Assembly: GCA_947447615.1 (NCBI GenBank)
Contig: CANFJQ010000011.1
Span: forward strand, 1 to 37,624
Source: Comamonadaceae bacterium
GTDB taxonomy: Bacteria > Pseudomonadota > Gammaproteobacteria > Burkholderiales > Burkholderiaceae_C
DNA: 37,624 bases
Reading direction: 5' to 3'
This document shows, piece after piece, positions 7,840-16,633 of the stretch. Made by a program: the position numbers and the translations under genes. Numbering within the stretch: position 1 is the first letter of the stretch; every line of letters begins with the position of its first letter. The notes under the pieces are model-generated. The model worked only from the letters and a program-made list of their open reading frames with translations. It did no database searches and was not told the origin of the DNA.

Positions 7840-7850
7840 GCGACTTATTT

Positions 7851-8804
7851 ATGGCCGATAGTAATCACAAATCTTCTATTCAAACCATATGTCCTCTGTG
7901 TGGTTGCTCTAATCTAAAACCTGTTCTGTATCAGCGTCCAGATTACGAATTTAGCGTAGCCTTAGGGCTTTCTTATGCTGCCTGTCAAGATTCAGTATGC
8001 GGCCTTGTCTTCGCAGTGGATATTCCGCCGGTTGAGGTTGTTCAGAGCTTTTACACGAAGTACTCTACGCATAACCAATATCGACCATCAAGAATTGCGT
8101 CAATAATTGAATTTTTTGGGGTTAAAAAAAGAGAAAGTTATCTAAAATCTATTTTCCTAGGCGCTAACATCACTCGCCTAAATACGCTGGATTATGGCTG
8201 TGGCTCGGGTGATTTTATGCGCCAACTCAGGAGACTGGGTGTTGGTGGCGTCGTGGGTTACGACTTCGATCCTGAAGCCTGTGCATGCGCTCAAGAGCAG
8301 GGGTTAACTGCCTTTTTTTCCGAAAACGAGTTTCGGGCTGCGGGCCCCTATGACTATATTTTTTTTAATCACGTTGTCGAGCACCTTGCTGATCCAATTG
8401 CCGTCTTGGCCGCACAGACACTATTGCTAAAAACGGGGGGGCGATTGGTTATAAGAACACCGAATTCCGCGTCATTTCTGGCTCGTCTTTTCGGAAGTCG
8501 ATGGCGGGGTTGGGAGACCCCACGACATTTGCATATTTTCAACACTCAAAGCATCCAGCGGTTGATGGCTCGGGTTGACCTGCCCCAGTCGACGTTTATG
8601 AGAGTCGCCACGTCCAATGCGATGTTTATAGGAATGTTTCACGAATCTTTTCACGCTGCTTTCTGGCGTTCTTCTACAGCCGGAAAGTTGCTGAGGCATG
8701 TTGCCTGCATCGCCGTACTACCAATCGCCTATGTCGCCAACGCCCTTTGGAAAAACTTGGGTGAAGAGGTGACGGTCGTGATTGAAAAACGAAGCGAAAT
8801 CTGA
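7851..8804 (+). CDS. Class I SAM-dependent methyltransferase with N-terminal cysteine motif
   Basis: A 317-residue protein. The N-terminus has CPLCGC (Cys14, Cys17) and later Cys45 and Cys50, a likely zinc-binding knuckle seen in sugar C- and O-methyltransferases. The SAM motif LDYGCGSGDFMRQL is at about 113-126, with YDFDPEA after it, and NHVVEHLADPI near 174-184. Position between wzx and wzy suggests it modifies the repeat unit or caps the chain. It is not possible to tell from sequence whether it methylates O, N or C, or which sugar. Codon usage is AT-leaning like the wzx end. Confidence 0.85.
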   Translation: MADSNHKSSIQTICPLCGCSNLKPVLYQRPDYEFSVALGLSYAACQDSVCGLVFAVDIPPVEVVQSFYTKYSTHNQYRPSRIASIIEFFGVKKRESYLKSIFLGANITRLNTLDYGCGSGDFMRQLRRLGVGGVVGYDFDPEACACAQEQGLTAFFSENEFRAAGPYDYIFFNHVVEHLADPIAVLAAQTLLLKTGGRLVIRTPNSASFLARLFGSRWRGWETPRHLHIFNTQSIQRLMARVDLPQSTFMRVATSNAMFIGMFHESFHAAFWRSSTAGKLLRHVACIAVLPIAYVANALWKNLGEEVTVVIEKRSEI

Positions 8805-8877
8805 ATTTATGACGATTGTCAAATGAATTATGTTAAGCCGAGTCTTTGTTCGCGTTATGGTATCCAACGGTTAAGCG

Positions 8878-10038
8878 ATGCATCATTTCTATAATCGTGG
8901 CAAGTGGCTTTTCCCCGCTATGTTTATGGCCGCAGTGCTTCAGAACTTCCATGCCCTTTCCCTCCTTTTTTCAGAGCAACGCCTTTCTCTGGTCCATTAT
9001 GACGGGCCTGTCATTTACAAGGTGCTCAAGGATGTCATTTACGTATTGTTGTTCACAGCAATCCTCTTCGGGGCGCAAAGGAAAGGCCGAGGGCCGTTGA
9101 CCGACTACTCGGGTGCTTTAATTGCGCTGATTCTGTTTATGGTGACCCTGTCTATGCTTGATAACGGCTTCGTGGCGGGGCTGATCGGGCTTCGTTGGAT
9201 ATTCCCGTTCATGCTCTTCCTTTTAATGGGCGACTGGAGTGAAGTGTTGGACACTGCCGCAGCAGTACCATGGATTTTGCTAGGGCTCGTAAGTAGCTTG
9301 GCGGTGCAGGTATTCCAGTTGTTCTATATGCCCCCGGTATTCGGCGAAATATTCCCCGGCGTTCCGGCACGTACACCAGGGTTCTTTGTTGCGCCCAATT
9401 CGACGGCTTTTTTTGTTTGTGCCAGTGCTGCTTGTGTGATGGTTTTTGCTCCGTCAAAATTAAAGATAAAGGTGTTGGCGGTGGGTCTTGCTTTGATGGT
9501 TAGCCTGTTGGCGCAGTCAGGTACAGGGATGGTGACGGCAGTATTGCTCGGTTTATGGCTAATGTGCGGACGGCACCGATATGTTTTTTGGATGCTCACC
9601 TTGTGTACGTTTGCACTGGCGCTGCCCAATCTTGATTTTCTGACAATGCGGGAAGATTACGTTGAGTTGTCGGGAGGCGGCAGGCTGGACGTTTTCTTGG
9701 ATATTGCACGAGAGTCAGCGTTTTCGATTGCGCGTTTTGGTCTTTATACCAACACCGCAAACCTCATGAGTGCGGACCCCGAGAATCAACTAGCGCCGGA
9801 TTCGCTCCTGGCGTCCTGGGTTGGGAATTTCGGGTTGCTCGCCGCGCTGGCCGCTGTGCTCTGCGCTCTGTTTATTCGCTACCGTATGCGGTCGGTGGAT
9901 TGGAGCCAGGCGATGCCCTGCGTGCTAGTTTTCGGTATTTTTTCTATGACAACAATTGTGTTTGAAGCATTTCCCATGAACCTGTACCTCGCGCTTGGAA
10001 TATGGTCGGCACGTCGCGTGCCGCCACAGGCACGGTAA
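8878..10038 (+). CDS. wzy: Wzy-like O-antigen/polysaccharide polymerase
   Basis: A 386-residue integral membrane protein with about ten hydrophobic segments and a large hydrophilic, presumably periplasmic, loop late in the protein (about 255-310, containing LTMREDYVELSGGGRLDVF). PGVPARTPGFFVAPNSTAFFV and AQSGTG resemble O-antigen ligase/polymerase proteins. In a Wzx/Wzy cluster with no other candidate, this is the expected polymerase that joins repeat units at the periplasmic face. Wzy proteins share little sequence, so the call rests on topology and position. The ATG at 8878 is the first plausible start; the 73-nt gap before it holds no gene. Confidence 0.75.
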   Translation: MHHFYNRGKWLFPAMFMAAVLQNFHALSLLFSEQRLSLVHYDGPVIYKVLKDVIYVLLFTAILFGAQRKGRGPLTDYSGALIALILFMVTLSMLDNGFVAGLIGLRWIFPFMLFLLMGDWSEVLDTAAAVPWILLGLVSSLAVQVFQLFYMPPVFGEIFPGVPARTPGFFVAPNSTAFFVCASAACVMVFAPSKLKIKVLAVGLALMVSLLAQSGTGMVTAVLLGLWLMCGRHRYVFWMLTLCTFALALPNLDFLTMREDYVELSGGGRLDVFLDIARESAFSIARFGLYTNTANLMSADPENQLAPDSLLASWVGNFGLLAALAAVLCALFIRYRMRSVDWSQAMPCVLVFGIFSMTTIVFEAFPMNLYLALGIWSARRVPPQAR

Positions 10039-10060
10039 TTTTTGATATTTTCTGGCAGCT

Positions 10061-11293
10061 ATGACCCCATTGCTTTCGATTGCTATCCCCACTCATAACC
10101 GTGCCCGGTATGCCATACCGGCCATCCGGTCGATTCTCGCTATTACCGATCCGCGGCTGGAGGTTGTGGTCAGTGACACTAGCACCACGGGTGAACTGGC
10201 TGCCTGCATGGCAGATCGTTGCAATGCCTGGGTGACAGATCCGCGGCTCTATTACTTTCGACCGCATGAAAAGCTGGACATGACCGGTAATCACAATGCT
10301 GCAATCTCTGCAGCTTCTGGCGAATATGTCTGTTTGATTGGTGACGATGACACCATTACCGCAGATGCGCTGCTTGCCGCAGCTTGGGCCAAGGACAAGG
10401 GTATTGAATTGATCGCCCCCAATGTGGTGACCAACTACGTTTGGCCTGACTTTCGGTCGCGTTATTTGGGTGCTGCGCACGCGTCACGTTTGTACTTTGC
10501 AAAACGTTTCGGCGATATGCACGTTCATGATTCATCCATAGCCTTGGCAACCGCATTGCACAATGCTGCGCAAGGTACCGATGGACTTCCAAAAATTTAT
10601 CATGGAATTGTCAAACGGTCAGTTCTGGAGCGAATCCGCGAGTTGTCTGGAGCCTATTTTCATGGATCTAGTCCTGATGTTTCCGGCGCGATTGGTCTGG
10701 CACTTTGCAGTAAGAGTTTTGTAGTGGTTGACTATCCGCTGACAATACCTGGTGCCTCTGGGGGAAGCAATACTGGGCGCAGTGCAATGAATACCCACAA
10801 GGGAAAACTTAGCAATGAGTCGCAGACCAGCGGCTTCGAAGCTGGTGGTTGGAGTCGGGGGGTACCCCGTTTCTTTTCAGTTGAGACGGTGTGGGCTCAT
10901 GCCGCACTTGAAACAATTTCGCGGATTGCACCGCACAAGGTTGCTACATTTAACTTTGCACGCCTGATTGCCGTTTGCCGTGTCCTGCATTCTGAATATG
11001 CCTCGGAAATCGATCAGGCTACCGTAGAGGTGGAACACATTCTCGGGTCTGCGACAAAGATGCTGAATCAGCAGATTAGAGTGGAGATGAAGCGGTATCG
11101 ACATGAAAGGCTGATTCGCTTTGTCAAGCGTTTGTCGAGACCGACCGCCGCAGGTGGGCGGAGATACATATCAGGCCTTGACACAATCTCTGCGGCGCCA
11201 GAAGCCCTTGCGCAGCACTTGGCGCGTTTGGGGCTCCGCTGGGAGCAGGTTGCCGACAGCTTGAAGGCCACATCGGACCAACTTTCGCGATGA
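10061..11293 (+). CDS. Family 2 glycosyltransferase
   Basis: A 410-residue GT-A fold enzyme: LLSIAIPTHNRARYAIPAI at the start, the nucleotide and metal site IGDDDTIT (Asp95-97), and GEYVCL before it. It would add a sugar to the growing lipid-linked repeat unit at the cytoplasmic face. Family 2 enzymes are inverting; donor and acceptor cannot be told. The C-terminal 150 residues are basic and helical (LIRFVKRLSRPTAAG), suited to membrane contact. It overlaps the next glycosyltransferase by 4 nt (ATGA at 11290). Confidence 0.9.
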   Translation: MTPLLSIAIPTHNRARYAIPAIRSILAITDPRLEVVVSDTSTTGELAACMADRCNAWVTDPRLYYFRPHEKLDMTGNHNAAISAASGEYVCLIGDDDTITADALLAAAWAKDKGIELIAPNVVTNYVWPDFRSRYLGAAHASRLYFAKRFGDMHVHDSSIALATALHNAAQGTDGLPKIYHGIVKRSVLERIRELSGAYFHGSSPDVSGAIGLALCSKSFVVVDYPLTIPGASGGSNTGRSAMNTHKGKLSNESQTSGFEAGGWSRGVPRFFSVETVWAHAALETISRIAPHKVATFNFARLIAVCRVLHSEYASEIDQATVEVEHILGSATKMLNQQIRVEMKRYRHERLIRFVKRLSRPTAAGGRRYISGLDTISAAPEALAQHLARLGLRWEQVADSLKATSDQLSR

Positions 11294-12345
11294 GCATTCG
11301 TCGCACCATAGTGCTTAACGCGCCCAGCGTCCACACTGGGGGCGGGTTCGTGCTGTTGCAAGCACTTACAGCAGCATGGCCAAGTAATGTGCAATTAACT
11401 GCGCTGCTAGACGCTCGAGCCCGTGGGCAAGTGATGTTGCCTGATGGTGCACAAGTTACATGGGTTGATGCCAGCGCTGGTTCTCGCTTGAAGGCGGAGG
11501 TCTATTTGAGTGCGACGGCTAAAGCAAACGACGTCATATTATGCTTTCATGGTCTTCCGCCCTTGCTTTCGAATCAAGCAAAAGTTATCGTTTTTTTGCA
11601 AAATCGGCTATACCTCGCACGAAAATTGCCATCAGGGTACAAGATAAAGACTCGTGTGCGTCTTACATTTGAGCGCCTCGTGAGCAGGGTTTTTCGGTAT
11701 CGGGTGGCCGAGTACATCGTGCAGACGCCTTCCATGCAGCGCGACGTGCTGCAATGGTATGGTGCGCGCGATTCGGCGCAGCCAGCGGTGCGGGTGTTGC
11801 CGTTTGTCGAGGCCCTGCACACGTCGCCTGAGCATAACGTTAGGACGCCAGACTGGGATTTTGTCTATTTAGCGGATGGAGAAGCGCATAAGAACCATCG
11901 GACGTTGTTTGCGGCATGGCAGTTGCTGGCGCAAGATGGATTGCATCCTTCGCTTGCCTTGACCTTGAGTCCGCGTGATAGGGCACTCAAGCGTGAGTTG
12001 GATGTGTTGGTGGTTGAATCGGGGCTTCGGATTAAAGACTTGGGGCAGATGCCGCATGAAAAGGTATTGTCTTTCTACGCCACAGCCAGGGCAATGATTT
12101 TTCCGTCCACATCCGAGTCGTTTGGGTTGCCTCTCATAGAAGCCACGCATGCAGGTCTACCGATCCTAGCTTCTGAACTGGACTACGTGCGCGATGTATG
12201 CAGGCCGGTGCAGACGTTTGATCCGACCTCGGCCATTTCTATTGCACGTGCGGTCAAGCGCTTTCTTGAGGTCTCCGAGCCAGAATTACAGTTGCGCTCA
12301 CCTCACGATTTTTTAAATGAACTATTGAGCGATACCACCGGATGA
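11290..12345 (+). CDS. Family 4-like glycosyltransferase
   Basis: A 351-residue GT-B fold enzyme. The N-terminal VLNAPSVHTGGGFVLLQAL segment is the acceptor domain, and FPSTSESFGLPLIEATHAGLPILAS near 275-300 is the E-x7-E-type donor-binding motif of retaining family 4 transferases. It is coupled by 4-nt overlaps on both sides to the neighbouring glycosyltransferases. A candidate for transfer of L-fucose or one of the 6-deoxy amino sugars; specificity is not visible. Confidence 0.88.
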   Translation: MSIRRTIVLNAPSVHTGGGFVLLQALTAAWPSNVQLTALLDARARGQVMLPDGAQVTWVDASAGSRLKAEVYLSATAKANDVILCFHGLPPLLSNQAKVIVFLQNRLYLARKLPSGYKIKTRVRLTFERLVSRVFRYRVAEYIVQTPSMQRDVLQWYGARDSAQPAVRVLPFVEALHTSPEHNVRTPDWDFVYLADGEAHKNHRTLFAAWQLLAQDGLHPSLALTLSPRDRALKRELDVLVVESGLRIKDLGQMPHEKVLSFYATARAMIFPSTSESFGLPLIEATHAGLPILASELDYVRDVCRPVQTFDPTSAISIARAVKRFLEVSEPELQLRSPHDFLNELLSDTTG

Positions 12346-13565
12346 GAGTTTTGGTTTTAAGTCAATACTTTTGGCCTGAGTCATTCCGAATCAACGAAGT
12401 GGTGGAGTCCCTCGTGTGTGAGGGTTGTGACATCACTGTCTTGACGGGTCAACCTAACTATCCGCACGGTGAAATATTTGATGGCTACCATGCTGGCGGT
12501 TTCGGGCCGCAGCAGCACGAATTGGGTTACAAAATTTATCGTGTTCCGATAGTGTCGCGGGGGAGAGGTGGCGCAATTGGATTGACGGCAAACTATTTTT
12601 CTTTTGTCCTGAGTGCTGGCGTGCTGGGCCCTTGGTTGCTACGCAAACAGCATTTCGATGTGGTTTTTGTTTATGCCCCTTCACCGATTATTCAGGCCAT
12701 ACCTGCGGTGTGGCTCGCCTTCCTAAAGCCTGCAAAGTTGGTCACCTGGGTGCAGGACCTTTGGCCGCAAAGCCTGGAGGCCACCGGGTTTGTTCGTAAC
12801 CGGCGTGTTCTTGGTATGGTAGCCGTGCTGGTGCGCTGGATTTACCGGCGATGTGATTTACTCTTGGTGCAGTCGGAGGCTTTCATTACTCCGGTGCAGG
12901 CTATGGCCGGGAAAACCTCGGTCAAATACCACCCCAACCCTGGCGAGTTGGCATTTAGCAAATTGCAGTCTCTCGGTCCACCAGCTTTGTTGCTGGCGCC
13001 GGGGTTCAACGTGGTGTTTGCCGGAAACTTGGGCACAGTGCAGGCATTGGGCACCGTGCTGGATGCTGCCGAACTTTTACTGCCTCATACGGATGTACGG
13101 ATAGTTCTGGTGGGCAGCGGCAGTCGCAGTAAATGGTTGCAGCAAGAGGTTACACGGCGGGGGCTGTCCAATGTGCAACTGCCGGGTCGGTACGTGCCCG
13201 AGGCTATGCCGGGTATTTTGGTGCAGGCCTCAGCTCTGTTGGTGAGTTTGACGCGTAGCCCCATCATGAGCCAGACGGTGCCCAGCAAAATCCAGGCGTA
13301 CCTAGCCGCGGGGAAGCCGATCATCGCATCGCTGGATGGCGAGGGTGCCCGGGCGATTGAAGAGTCGGGTGCTGGCGTGTCTTGCTCTGCCGAAGACGCC
13401 GCTGCGCTGGCAGCGGCAGTACTGCGGCTTAGAGCTCTTCCAGCTGATGAGCTAAAACGAATGGGTGAGGCCGGTCAAATTTATTACAAGCAGCATTTCG
13501 ACCCCGCTATGCTCGCTACAAAGCTGATGCATCACTTTTCACTGGTCTTAGCAGGGCGCAAGTGA
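12342..13565 (+). CDS. wbuB: WbuB-like family 4 glycosyltransferase (putative L-FucNAc transferase)
   Basis: A 407-residue GT-B enzyme starting MRVLVLSQYFWPESFRINEV and then TGQPNYPHGEIFDGY, the signature of the WbuB group. WVQDLWPQSLEATG and the donor motif around SKIQAYLAAGKPIIASLDGEGARAI (about 310-335) are conserved. WbuB in E. coli O26 is a predicted N-acetyl-L-fucosamine transferase, and here the gene stands immediately before L-FucNAc synthesis genes, which supports the same role. The gene name is by family resemblance; no activity can be read directly. Confidence 0.8.
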   Translation: MRVLVLSQYFWPESFRINEVVESLVCEGCDITVLTGQPNYPHGEIFDGYHAGGFGPQQHELGYKIYRVPIVSRGRGGAIGLTANYFSFVLSAGVLGPWLLRKQHFDVVFVYAPSPIIQAIPAVWLAFLKPAKLVTWVQDLWPQSLEATGFVRNRRVLGMVAVLVRWIYRRCDLLLVQSEAFITPVQAMAGKTSVKYHPNPGELAFSKLQSLGPPALLLAPGFNVVFAGNLGTVQALGTVLDAAELLLPHTDVRIVLVGSGSRSKWLQQEVTRRGLSNVQLPGRYVPEAMPGILVQASALLVSLTRSPIMSQTVPSKIQAYLAAGKPIIASLDGEGARAIEESGAGVSCSAEDAAALAAAVLRLRALPADELKRMGEAGQIYYKQHFDPAMLATKLMHHFSLVLAGRK

Positions 13566-13600
13566 TAGGAAAACGTGATAAAAAATAGGAAAATGCTTCA

Positions 13601-14473
13601 ATGAATAAAAATAAAAAAACTAGGGTACTGGTGCTGGGAGTATCCGGCATGCTGGGCAACGCGGTGTTCCGTGTTTTCGCGCAGAGCGACGAATGTTCGG
13701 TGATGGGGTCAGCCCGCTCGGCCGGTGTGCTGCGTCTGCTGCCGTCCGAACTGCGCGAGCAGGTGGTCTGTGGGGTGGACGTAGAAAATACAGACAGCCT
13801 CATGCGGTTATTCGCGCTAGCCCGACCCAACGTCGTGATTAATTGCATTGGCCTAGTCAAGCAACTCGCCGAGGCCGATGACCCCTTAGCCGCGATTCCC
13901 ATCAATGCGTTGCTGCCCCACAGGGTGGCCCAGCTTTGTGATGTGGCGGGTGCCCGCCTGATTCACATGAGCACTGACTGCGTTTTTGCTGGAACAAGAG
14001 GTATGTACCGTGAGCAAGATGTGTCGGATGCGAACGATTTGTATGGCCGGAGCAAATACCTGGGGGAGGTGGACTATCCGCACGCAGTTACGCTGCGTAC
14101 CTCCATCATTGGCCATGAACTCAATAGCATGCATGGCTTGGTGGGCTGGTTTTTGGCGCAACAGGGGCCGGTAAAAGGCTACGCACGTGCCATATTTTCA
14201 GGCTTGCCCACGGTAGAGCTGGCCCGTGTCATGCGCGATTTCGTAGTGCCAAATCCTGAGTTGAGGGGGCTCTACCATGTGTCTGCCGAGCCGATCAACA
14301 AGTATGAGTTGCTAAAGCTCGTGGCACAGGTCTTCGGCAAAGCTATAGACATTACGCCCGATGACAAGCTTGAGATTGATCGATCGCTGGACTCTAGCCG
14401 CTTCCGCGAGATTACGGGTTACCAGCCGGCTGCCTGGCCAGAGTTGGTGCGCCGCATGCACGAATTTACTTGA
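13601..14473 (+). CDS. RmlD-like nucleotide-sugar reductase (probable 4-keto reductase of L-FucNAc synthesis)
   Basis: A 290-residue extended short-chain dehydrogenase: VLGVSGMLGNAVFRVF (nucleotide binding), IHMSTDCVFAG, and catalytic YGRSK. It is most like dTDP-4-dehydrorhamnose reductase (RmlD), but no other rhamnose genes exist here. Placed just before FnlA and FnlC homologues, it takes the position and presumably the job of FnlB/WbjC, reducing UDP-4-keto-6-deoxy-L-talosamine type intermediates. It is shorter than classical FnlB (about 370 residues), lacking the C-terminal cupin domain. RBS AGGAAA precedes the ATG at 13601. Confidence 0.8.
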   Translation: MNKNKKTRVLVLGVSGMLGNAVFRVFAQSDECSVMGSARSAGVLRLLPSELREQVVCGVDVENTDSLMRLFALARPNVVINCIGLVKQLAEADDPLAAIPINALLPHRVAQLCDVAGARLIHMSTDCVFAGTRGMYREQDVSDANDLYGRSKYLGEVDYPHAVTLRTSIIGHELNSMHGLVGWFLAQQGPVKGYARAIFSGLPTVELARVMRDFVVPNPELRGLYHVSAEPINKYELLKLVAQVFGKAIDITPDDKLEIDRSLDSSRFREITGYQPAAWPELVRRMHEFT

Positions 14474-14499
14474 ATCTACATACACAGAGGAAGTCAGAG

Positions 14500-15510
14500 A
14501 TGTTTAAAGACAAGGTATTGCTTATTACCGGCGGAACGGGCTCATTCGGTAACGCAGTTCTCAACCGTTTCTTGCATTCAGATTTTGCCCAAATTCGCAT
14601 TTTTAGTCGGGACGAAAAAAAGCAAGAAGACATGCGCATTGCGCTTAACAGCGACAAGGTTAAGTTTTACATTGGCGATGTGCGCGAGTACGACGGCATT
14701 CACGATGCCTTGCGGGGTGTGGACTATGTGTTTCACGCAGCAGCGTTGAAGCAGGTTCCATCATGTGAGTTTTACCCGATGGAGGCCTTGCGCACCAATG
14801 TGCAAGGTGCTGAAAATGTGATGCGTGCGGCTATAGCCAATGAGGTAAAGCGCTGCGTGGTGCTCAGTACGGACAAAGCGGTGTACCCGATCAATGCCAT
14901 GGGCATTTCTAAGGCCATGATGGAGAAGGTGATGGTGGCTAAATCTCGGCTGTGCGACCCAGGAAAGACAGTGTTATCGGCCACCCGCTATGGAAACGTG
15001 ATGGCCTCGCGTGGATCGGTCATTCCTCTGTTTCTTGGGCAGTTGCAGGCGGGGAAACCACTGACTATCACTGACCCCAACATGACTCGTTTTTTGATGT
15101 CGTTGGAAGAGTCTGTGGATTTGGTTTTGTATGCTTTTGAAAACGCCCGCCCAGGTGATATCTTTGTCCAGAAGGCACCTGCCTCAACTGTCGGCGATTT
15201 GGCCCAGGCTATGAAAGATCTGTTGCGTGCGGCTAATGACATCAAGATCATTGGGACCCGCCATGGAGAGAAACTTTACGAGTCACTGGTGTCCCGCGAA
15301 GAAATGGCGCGTTCAGAAGACCTTGGCGACTATTACCGGATTCCGGCCGATTCACGTGACCTGAATTACGACAAGTATTTTGTTGAGGGCGAGGTTGGAA
15401 TTTCAGCGATTGACGACTACACCTCGCACAACACCCGCCGCCTGAACGTTCAGCAGGTCAAAGAGGTTTTGATGAAGTTGGACATCATTCGGGGTGCGGT
15501 CCATGCGTAA
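14500..15510 (+). CDS. fnlA: UDP-GlcNAc 4,6-dehydratase/5-epimerase of L-FucNAc synthesis (FnlA/WbjB/CapE)
   Basis: A 336-residue enzyme that starts the route from UDP-GlcNAc to UDP-L-FucNAc. Rossmann motif ITGGTGSFGNAVLNRFL near residue 10, RDEKKQEDMR, HAAALKQVPSCEFYPMEA, STDKAVYPINAMGISKAMMEK (the Met-Lys variant of YxxxK typical of this group), and ATRYGNVMASRGSVIPLF. The start is ATG 14500 with AGAGGAAG just upstream; a TTG at 14470 is inside the previous stop region and rejected. It overlaps fnlC by 8 nt. Confidence 0.93.
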   Translation: MFKDKVLLITGGTGSFGNAVLNRFLHSDFAQIRIFSRDEKKQEDMRIALNSDKVKFYIGDVREYDGIHDALRGVDYVFHAAALKQVPSCEFYPMEALRTNVQGAENVMRAAIANEVKRCVVLSTDKAVYPINAMGISKAMMEKVMVAKSRLCDPGKTVLSATRYGNVMASRGSVIPLFLGQLQAGKPLTITDPNMTRFLMSLEESVDLVLYAFENARPGDIFVQKAPASTVGDLAQAMKDLLRAANDIKIIGTRHGEKLYESLVSREEMARSEDLGDYYRIPADSRDLNYDKYFVEGEVGISAIDDYTSHNTRRLNVQQVKEVLMKLDIIRGAVHA

Positions 15511-16633
15511 ACTCAAAGTGATGACCATTGTGGGGACGCGGCCAGAGATCATCCGCCTCTCCCGTGTGATTCCAAAGTTAGACCAGCACTGCGACCATAT
15601 ACTGGTACACACCGGCCAAAACTATGATTACGAGTTGAACGGTGTCTTCTTCAGTGATCTTGGTATACGCAAACCTGACGCATTTTTGGAGGCTGCAGGT
15701 GCAACGGCAGCAGAGACCATCGGTCAGGTGATCATCGCTGCTGACAAGGTGATGGATGAGCACCAACCCGAAGCGCTGTTGTTGTTAGGGGACACCAACA
15801 GCAGCCTCGCAGTCATCGCAGCCAAGCGCAGAAAGATTCCGACCTTTCACATGGAGGCGGGCAATCGTTGCTTTGATTCCAGAGTGCCTGAAGAAATCAA
15901 TCGACGCATCGTTGACCATACGTCAGACATCAATCTAACTTACAGCGACATTGCACGAGAGTATTTGTTGCGGGAGGGTTTGCCCCCAGACCAAATTATC
16001 AAGACTGGTAGCCCCATGCGTGAGGTGATTGAGTATTACCGTGATGGGGTTGATGCGTCTAAGGTACTGGATCGACTGGAATTGAGTGAGCGAGCTTACT
16101 TTTTGGTGAGTTCGCATCGTGAAGAAAATGTGGATGCACCTGAAAATTTGCAGCGCTTATTCAACGTGATGAATGCGGTGGCTGAACGGTTTGAACTGCC
16201 TGTGATTGTGTCTACCCATCCCAGGACGCGCAAGCGTATGGACGCGATGTCAATGGTCGCGCATCCGCTGGTGCGGTTCCACAAGCCATTTGGTTTTTTA
16301 GACTACGTACGTCTACAGACGTCAGCGCGGGCTGTTTTATCGGACAGCGGAACCATCACGGAAGAGTCTTCGATTTTGAACTTCCCAGCTCTGAATTTGC
16401 GCGAGGTACAAGAAAGGCCAGAAGGGTTTGAAGAGGCGGCCGTGATGTTTGTCGGGCTCGATGTCGATCGCACTTTGCAGGCACTGAGTGTGCTTGAAAC
16501 CCAACCATGCGGTACAACCCGCGCGCTTGCGTTAGTGAAGGACTATGAAGCCACGAATGTGGCAGAAAAGGTGCTGCGCATTATTTTGAGCTATACGGAC
16601 TTTGTGAACAGAAAGGTTTGGCGTAAAGCGTGA
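15503..16633 (+). CDS. fnlC: UDP-N-acetyl-L-fucosamine synthase, C2-epimerase (FnlC/WbjD/CapG)
   Basis: A 376-residue member of the UDP-GlcNAc 2-epimerase (WecB) superfamily that performs the last step to UDP-L-FucNAc. VMTIVGTRPEIIRLSRVIPKL opens the GT-B-like fold; HTGQNYDYELNGVFFSDLGI, HMEAGNRCFDSRVPEEINRRIVDH, SSHREENVD and LSDSGTITEESSIL follow, all conserved in the family. Length equals that of WbjD. ATG 15503 is favoured over GTG 15494; it overlaps the fnlA stop. With fnlA and the RmlD-like gene it forms a complete module. Confidence 0.93.
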   Translation: MRKLKVMTIVGTRPEIIRLSRVIPKLDQHCDHILVHTGQNYDYELNGVFFSDLGIRKPDAFLEAAGATAAETIGQVIIAADKVMDEHQPEALLLLGDTNSSLAVIAAKRRKIPTFHMEAGNRCFDSRVPEEINRRIVDHTSDINLTYSDIAREYLLREGLPPDQIIKTGSPMREVIEYYRDGVDASKVLDRLELSERAYFLVSSHREENVDAPENLQRLFNVMNAVAERFELPVIVSTHPRTRKRMDAMSMVAHPLVRFHKPFGFLDYVRLQTSARAVLSDSGTITEESSILNFPALNLREVQERPEGFEEAAVMFVGLDVDRTLQALSVLETQPCGTTRALALVKDYEATNVAEKVLRIILSYTDFVNRKVWRKA

